A program made the position numbers and the translations under genes. A model generated the notes under the pieces. That model had not been told where the DNA came from and made no database searches. It saw nothing but the letters and a program-made list of their open reading frames with translations. Positions 57,612 through 64,000 of a stretch of 64,000 bases of DNA are shown here, piece by piece. Source of the DNA: Heterodera schachtii (lineage: Eukaryota; Nematoda; Chromadorea; Rhabditida; Heteroderidae); NCBI GenBank assembly GCA_023374025.1, contig SIJG01000018.1:1209947-1273946 (forward strand), given 5' to 3'. Every line of letters starts with the position of its first letter. Position 1 is the first letter of the stretch.

Positions 57612-58213
57612 TAAATTTTGATTATTTAATTCATTCTTCTGTAAGTTTAATTACCTTTTATAGAATTTTGTTTTGACTATTATATTTATCCTTAATTTTA
57701 CAATATAAATTTTAACATTTCTAGTGGCGAATCAATTAAAAAATTAAAAAAAAATTTTTAATAATAAAAATTTCAATGAATAAAATTACGATTGAAGCTA
57801 AAACTTAAATAAAAATATAGAAATATATATGATCATAAAAATAATGTCATTTAACGAAAATTATTTTATATCTTGCAAAAAAGAAGCAATTTTACTTTCC
57901 GCTTTATGATAAATTCTAAACAAAATAATGTTAAAAAATCTATAGCTAAGTTTATTAATATTAATAAATATACAAATGAATAAACACCCGATATATAAAC
58001 AAAATATATGAAATTTTATTAAATAATATTATATTATTTAACAGATTTATAATGAAGCTGAAAATTTAAACAAAAAACCCTTAAATAAAGAGAATTGAAT
58101 GATGATTAAAATCCGTTTTATGGTTTATGAGATATTAGAAATTTTAAAGTGGTGCAAGAGTTATTTGTCACATGTATACATTCATAATTATTTAAAATAA
58201 TTTCATTTGAAAG

Positions 58214-58244
58214 GGCATACGTATGTTGTCTACAAAGCCAGTGG
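58214..58244 (+). other. Exon-like island 2
   Basis: 31 bases between TTGAAAG and GTGAAA; one frame reads HTYVVYKASG. Confidence 0.25.
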
Positions 58245-58508
58245 GTGAAAGAAAATTTAGGAAAAGACAGATTTTTTCTATATTTCTAAGTTAATAAATA
58301 GATTTTTTAATTTCTCACGCTAATTTTAGTCCTGTTGAATAAGATATAAAACAAGCATAAATGATTACTTTCATAATATACATTATTATTATTAATATTA
58401 AATAGTATTCTTTCACATATTATTTTTTAAAATTATTTCATTTAATTTATAATCTTTTTTTTCTCAAATCTTAGTCATTCTATAATTAATTTCGTTTTAT
58501 CATTTTAG

Positions 58509-58557
58509 GGTATCCGTTTTATGCTATAGCCTACAGTGGCTTGCTCATGAACTTTTG
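58509..58557 (+). other. Exon-like island 3
   Basis: 49 bases between ATCATTTTAG and GTTAGC; open frame YPFYAIAYSGLLMNF. The acceptor is a good match to the splice sites used elsewhere in the window. Confidence 0.35.
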
Positions 58558-59875
58558 GTTAGCTGCAAATAAAATAATTAGCATTAATTTGACTTTGAAT
58601 TAGAGATTTATTATTTTACCTTACTGTGTAATATTTAAGATTAGAAAAAATTATAATTATTTTGCTATAGTAATTTATTTTTATCTTCTATTTTTAATAT
58701 TGTTGTGATTTTTGATTTATTAAGAAATTCACTTTAAATTTCAAGTTAAAAACATAATGTTTGGTTTAGTTCAACTATTTGAAAGGAAAACTTTGAGAAA
58801 ATATTAATATTTTTTTATTTAAAAATTTAAATAACTTTTTATAAATAAGGTTATTTCATTTCTCGGTTTCTGCATTTAATATTATTTTTTATTGTTCAAT
58901 TTTTAAGAACTGCGATGGATTAAATTGCGACTAACTTATTTATTACTTATTAAATTCTTCATTAAATTGAGGTAATATTTCCAGATTTTTTCGTGTAGAG
59001 AAAAACGCCACAATAGTTTAAAAGTAAATCCATATCTTAATTAAACATAAATTTCCAACAGTGAGTTCGCGTACCTTTGTTGTTTTATTCTCGGTCAAAT
59101 TAATTATTTAGCGCATGTAATTAATTTTAATAAATTTATTGCATTAATTTACTTCTTAGTTATTATTTTTTTTTTGAATTTTAGATATATTTTATATTTG
59201 AAAATTATCAATTAGGTTAAAAAAATGCTTAATATATATCAAAAATAAATTTTTATAAATCAATTGTTGGTAATCAATGAAAGTTTATATTGTTGTTAAA
59301 TTGGTTTAAATTTATTTGTGGAAAAAAAAAGTTTATAGTACGAAAATAGGTAAAAAAACGGCAGAAATTGATCATGCAATTTTTATTTTGAAATAATTTT
59401 ATTTCATAACTTGTTAAATTTTATATATTTATCAAATATTAATTTTTTCATAATTATTTGCTTTTAAACCTTATTATTCAAATATTAAATGTATTATTTT
59501 ATATGATGAAAAGAGATTTGATATTAAATATTTTAAAATTTTATTAAATAAACTTATAAAAAATAAAAAAGTTGTAATTAGGAACATAATACAAGATTTT
59601 TTTATTTGCTATTTATTATATATTTTTTGTAAATTTTTAATATTCAGTTGACGATTTGTTCCAACTGTACATATTTGTTAATCAATTAGTGTCAGTTTTT
59701 GATTTATTAAATGCAATGACATAGCTTTATTTTTTAAAAATAATTATGTTATCAATTATTGGTAATTATTAATGGATTTTTAACTAAAACAGAATGTTAT
59801 ATAATTTTTATTCTTAAAGAAGTTAAATTACAATTCCTAATACAACAAAAAATTCTTTAAGCTTTAATTTTTCAG

Positions 59876-59947
59876 ATTATTTGTGACAGTCCGTCATCCT
59901 CCTTCTCTCGGGGTTCTGCCGATAAAGTTGGTGAATTGGAGAGCTTT
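59876..59947 (+). other. Exon-like island 4
   Basis: 72 bases between AATTTTTCAG and GTATAA; open frame IICDSPSSSFSRGSADKVGE. GC content far above the surroundings. Confidence 0.4.
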
Positions 59948-61598
59948 GTATAAAAACTTACAAAAAAATTTTTGGTTCTGGTTTTACCCGAAATAGAATT
60001 GGCGAATTCGGTTCGTCGATCAGTGAATTTTATTTTATACTTTTGGATATAGATATGAGATTTGCCTTAATTGTGTTAGATAGGTATTCCAAATTTACAA
60101 GTTACATTTATATTTTTGAAAATTTGTTTAACATTTTTTATTAAATAGTTGATTCCTAATAATTAGATTGCCTATGTTATGAGTAGCGTCATAGTCTCAT
60201 TTTTAATTTAATTTCATAGAATAGTTTTTGATTTACAGATGGATTTAACGTTTAGGTATAAATATAAATTATTTTTATAATATTCGTTTATTGAATTTTT
60301 TCTCCATGTAAAATCTGCAAAAAGTTTTTTCAATTTTTTGTGTGAACTTCTTTACGTTTTCCTTGGCATTTTTTTGATAAATTTTTAATAAATGTGCCAT
60401 ATCTTTTTTAAATAAATTATTTTAGGTCTAATTAATTAATGAATTAAAATAATATTCCTCTAATATTTAATTAATTTTACAAATAGTTGTATCAAGTCGA
60501 ACCTTCCTGCAGTACGTTGCCAACAATTGTATATTAAATTATAAATGGTATTTAAAAAAAAGAATTTTTTCAATTGAATAAACGAAGTTTTTAAATTCTA
60601 ATAAATATAACGAATATTGATTAATAAAATAAATTTTAAACAATTTTAGACTATTCAAATATATTTTGATTTGATAAGTTAACTAATAATTATATATATC
60701 TTCACATATTTTTGTATTTTTTAGACCTTACCCAGTTCGTCCATATAAAGTAAATATTATTATTTTTTTATATCTAAAGAAATAAAGAGTTGTCCATTAT
60801 ATAAAGAAAACGTTTTATAAATGTGCAAATATTTTAAGTAAATTTTTATAAATTGTTTTGTTTTAAATTTTTTTTTTGGTATTTTAGGATTTTGTTAAAG
60901 TTTCATTAAATAAATTTTTATAGAATTATTTAAATTTTTTATTATTTCTATTTTCTTTTATATTATAGTTTTCCATAAAAAAAATTAATTTTAATCAAGT
61001 TTTAACAAACATTTTCAAGTTATATCTTAAATTTAGGAAGTAAATAATTTAATATTTGAAGCTATTTGGAATTTATTTTAAAGGTAAGTTTAAAAGATTT
61101 ATGAATTTCTTTATTTATCATAATAGGACTATCCAACTCTTTTATCTAACAAAATATTTGGTATTATTTTAATAAATTAATTAATTTAGCGTTTTATTTA
61201 ATGTTGGTTTATTTTGCTTAAAATTTTTGTATTCATTGGTTTTTTAACTCCTGTTTGCGAACTTGTTACTTCTCTTGTTTTTGACTCTTATATTATAACC
61301 TTTGGTAGTCTATGTTATATTTGCGTTTTTGAATTTTTAATTTTTTTGAATTTTTACTTTGTCAAAGTTTCGGCTTTGATAATTTTCAATAAATTATTTA
61401 TATACAAAAATTATTTTTACTATAGAAATTTTAACATTTCTAGTTCTATTTCGAAAGACAATTATTTTTAATAAATAAATCTTTGAAATTTTTTTATTAT
61501 TCATAAGAATTAAAAAGTAGATCTTCTAAATATTTTATTTAATTTTTCTTGAAAATGAATAACGCCAAAACATTAAATATGATAAATGTTCTTCCAAG

Positions 61599-61646
61599 TT
61601 TTCGGCTCTGCTATACCTCTGGCAACTGCTCAGGAAACGCATCATG
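61599..61646 (+). other. Exon-like island 5
   Basis: Balanced segment after TTCCAAG ending ATG/GTGACT; one frame reads RLCYTSGNCSGNAS. Confidence 0.25.
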
Positions 61647-63947
61647 GTGACTAATTTTAAATATAACAAAAATCCAATGAACTGTATTGTGATTTAAAAA
61701 TTCAATTAAAATTAATACAACAAAATTCTTTACTTTATTTGTTACCGATTCTTTATATTCTATTCTTTTTTAAATTTTATTAAAAAGTGCTAAATTTTAT
61801 GGTCCACTTATAAAATATTATGTTTTATATAATGGCATAAATTTAAAATTATTTTTTATATTAATAATTATTTATGAATAATCTAATAATGCATGTTTTC
61901 GTAGCAGAATTATGCGTATCAAATTACAGTGATTTTGTAGCTACTGATTTAATATTTATTAAGTTGTTATTATTATTTTATTCAACCTACTTTTGCAATC
62001 AGTCAATATCATCTTGTGAAATGGCTCACGTAGCCCAAAATTCCAATTCTTTCCTTTTCTGTTTTGAATTGTTTTTTGTTTTATTATAATTTTTGAATAA
62101 AAATTATTATCTTATTTATTTATTATTATATTATTTTTATCTTTTTCAGTAAGTTTGATTCATTTCAAATAGGGTAAATCCATGGAAAAAATATTTATAT
62201 GTATAATAAATTATATTTTGTTATTATTTTAAACAATATTTTGGTTTTTGTTTTAATGAAAAATATGGAACTTAAAATAGAAATCTATTTGAAACATTGT
62301 TGTTTATCTGTTTATTTTAAGTGCTTATAATTTTTTAAATTTTTATTCTCAAAATTCTTTAATCATTCATCCATTAAAATTTTTACTTAAATATAATATG
62401 AGAATACTTTAAAAACACTCTATAGATTGTATTATATTTCCTAAAGTTTGCATAATTTGCATTGTTTCTTAATGATGAAAACAAAATAAATTTTATTAAT
62501 TAGCTTCAATTAATAACGCAAAAAACTATTAATATAAAATGTAAAAGAATTCAAAATCAATTAATGAAAGAGAATTATTTGATTCTAAAGTAGTTCATAT
62601 GAAATCGTAATCGGCACTCTCTACAAAACGCCAATATTAAATTTAAAAAAATTTTATTAGAGAAAACTGACCAAAAATATTATAAAAATCCAATTTAATA
62701 AATATTTAATACCATAAAATACTCGTAATTTATTTCGATTTTTTATTATATATGCATAATAAATAAAAATAAAATCACGTCTTGATACTCTGAAGACCCG
62801 CCTCAAGACTCTGAAGTCAGTCTCAATTCTAAGAAATCGCGCCTTGGTTTCTATTAATTTGAAGCGCTTATTCTTTTAAGATTAATTATAATAGTCAACT
62901 ATTTTTTAAAACCCTTAATGAAATAAAATGGTAATAGAATTATAAAGATACAAAAAATTTATTTTTAATGTAAGCATATTTTGTTTAAAATATAACAATT
63001 AAAGATGCTTAATATCTTAAATATTATAGACATTCTTTAAATTACTTATTAAAATGAATCTAAAAGTTCATATAGTTCAAAATAATTAAAATTAGAAATG
63101 TCAAAAAATATGAATGGATTTAATAGGTATTTAATAACTCAAATTAAAGAAATAATGAATGTCGAAAAACTAATATATTTAATCAATTAAATAATAGTTA
63201 AGACAAATTGAAATTTATTTTTTCTTGTTATCCTTTATTATTTTGAATTTGTCTTACTTTGATTGGTATACCCATAAATAATTTAATATCAAGCATATTT
63301 TAAGAAAATTAAATTTTGTATTAATTAATAATAAAATAATACAATAAACTGCTGGAGTAAACAATGGGCAATTATTTCATTAATTTGTTTTAATTTTTAA
63401 TTTCATGCTCATCTATCATTCAGTTTTTTGCTTTCTGTTGAAGATCCTTTTGCAAATTGAAAATTTTAAATTAAAATTTTGATACCAATTTCAAAAAAAT
63501 GATAACTAATTAAATTAAAAATAATTTGAAAATAAAAATGCGGCATTTAAGCAATAACTGAAATATGTAAGTCCATAAATATTTTCATATCTTAATTAAC
63601 CAATAAGTTTTTATATGAAGAATAAACAGCTTAGAGAAATTTTTTTTAATGCTATAGTTTTCCTTATTAATTTTCGATTTTATGTATTTTCTCATAAATA
63701 TTGGTATCTATTACGCTATTCATTAATTTCTCAATTAAAACAATTGAAGTTCTTTATTCTTCATCGAAGATGGGTAATAAATAATATTAATAAATACTAT
63801 GCAATAAAATTAAAAAAAGTTATTGAATTTTTTTTACAATCGGATTAAATAATTTTTATTATTTATTTTATAGAACAATTATTTTTATGCACTTTTTTAT
63901 AAGGGTTTTCTTCATCACTCGTATTTATATTTCTCAAATTTTAACAG

Positions 63948-63968
63948 TGGAAAATGTCGGCGAGAACG
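63948..63968 (+). other. Exon-like island 6 (micro-exon)
   Basis: 21 bases between TTTTAACAG and GTAAGC, both strong splice consensus; reads TGGAAAATGTCGGCGAGAAC. Confidence 0.3.
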
Positions 63969-64000
63969 GTAAGCGATTTATTCTTTCACTAAAAAATTTA

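Larger units (their letters stand above)
57612..63947. other. AT-rich DNA between exon-like islands
   Basis: Otherwise homopolymer-rich AT sequence. A short direct repeat of GACTCTGAAG-type words lies at 62785-62835. Open frames here are composition artefacts (Phe/Ile/Lys/Asn). Confidence 0.45.

Noticed and set aside
48688..63848. Phe/Ile/Lys-rich ORFs of 60-90 codons in the AT-rich region (for example at 48688, 56258, 61214, 61874 and 63615)
   Set aside because: The length is expected by chance in a region with skewed base composition, and no domains, splice context or balanced codon use were seen.
1..64000. tRNA, rRNA or other structured RNA genes
   Set aside because: I looked for cloverleaf-like T-arm motifs and conserved rRNA blocks and saw none, but a covariance search was not possible by eye.

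Overview
The window looks like nuclear DNA of a small-intron metazoan, most likely a nematode. Evidence: spliced genes with 37-53 nt introns ending in TTTTCAG, TTTAG or TTTAAG; several ORFs with a 3' splice-site consensus directly before the ATG (as in spliced-leader trans-splicing); nematode-style transposons. The species cannot be named. A plant-parasitic tylenchid is only a guess, from the extreme AT bias.

Layout. (1) 1-5 kb is GC-balanced and holds two host-like minus-strand genes: a coiled-coil gene whose 5' exon resembles a TDP-43 N-terminal domain (1-1710), and an unrecognised spliced gene (3761-4897). A near-palindromic foldback MITE lies between them (2344-3302). (2) 5.2-13.6 kb is a compact block of eleven minus-strand genes. 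A nine-exon protein-primed family B DNA polymerase of Maverick/Polinton type is at its centre (12856-9161). Around it are an RPA-like zinc-ribbon protein, two paralogous proteins, a secreted protein, a small coiled-coil protein, an F-box protein and two tiny membrane proteins, one ending in PPPY. I read this as an endogenised Maverick or virus-derived segment. No integrase, packaging ATPase or capsid was recognised. (3) 13.7-19.5 kb carries tandem repeats (145, 55 and 89 bp), a polyglutamine protein gene, and a two-exon chromodomain gene. The last two share a TATTTAAG box and related upstream repeats.

(4) 19.4-31 kb is a head-to-tail duplication of a ~5.78 kb AT-rich unit (19396-25178 and 25179-30953) that copied the 3' end of the chromodomain gene. 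(5) 31-64 kb is very AT-rich and gene-poor. It contains a complete DNA transposon (35331-38374) with 33 bp terminal inverted repeats, a 6 bp target duplication and an intact eight-exon transposase frame of 709 codons. It also holds a MULE-like element (51.4-54.95 kb) with ~230-335 bp inverted termini and broken chromodomain/FLYWCH-like coding sequence, a GC-rich degenerate repeat patch (50.6-51.2 kb), and a series of isolated exon-like islands (57.5-64 kb) that may belong to a long-intron gene.

The polymerase block and the complete transposon deserve most attention. Exon coordinates come from hand-joined splice sites checked for reading phase. Family names rest on motif recognition, not database searches.
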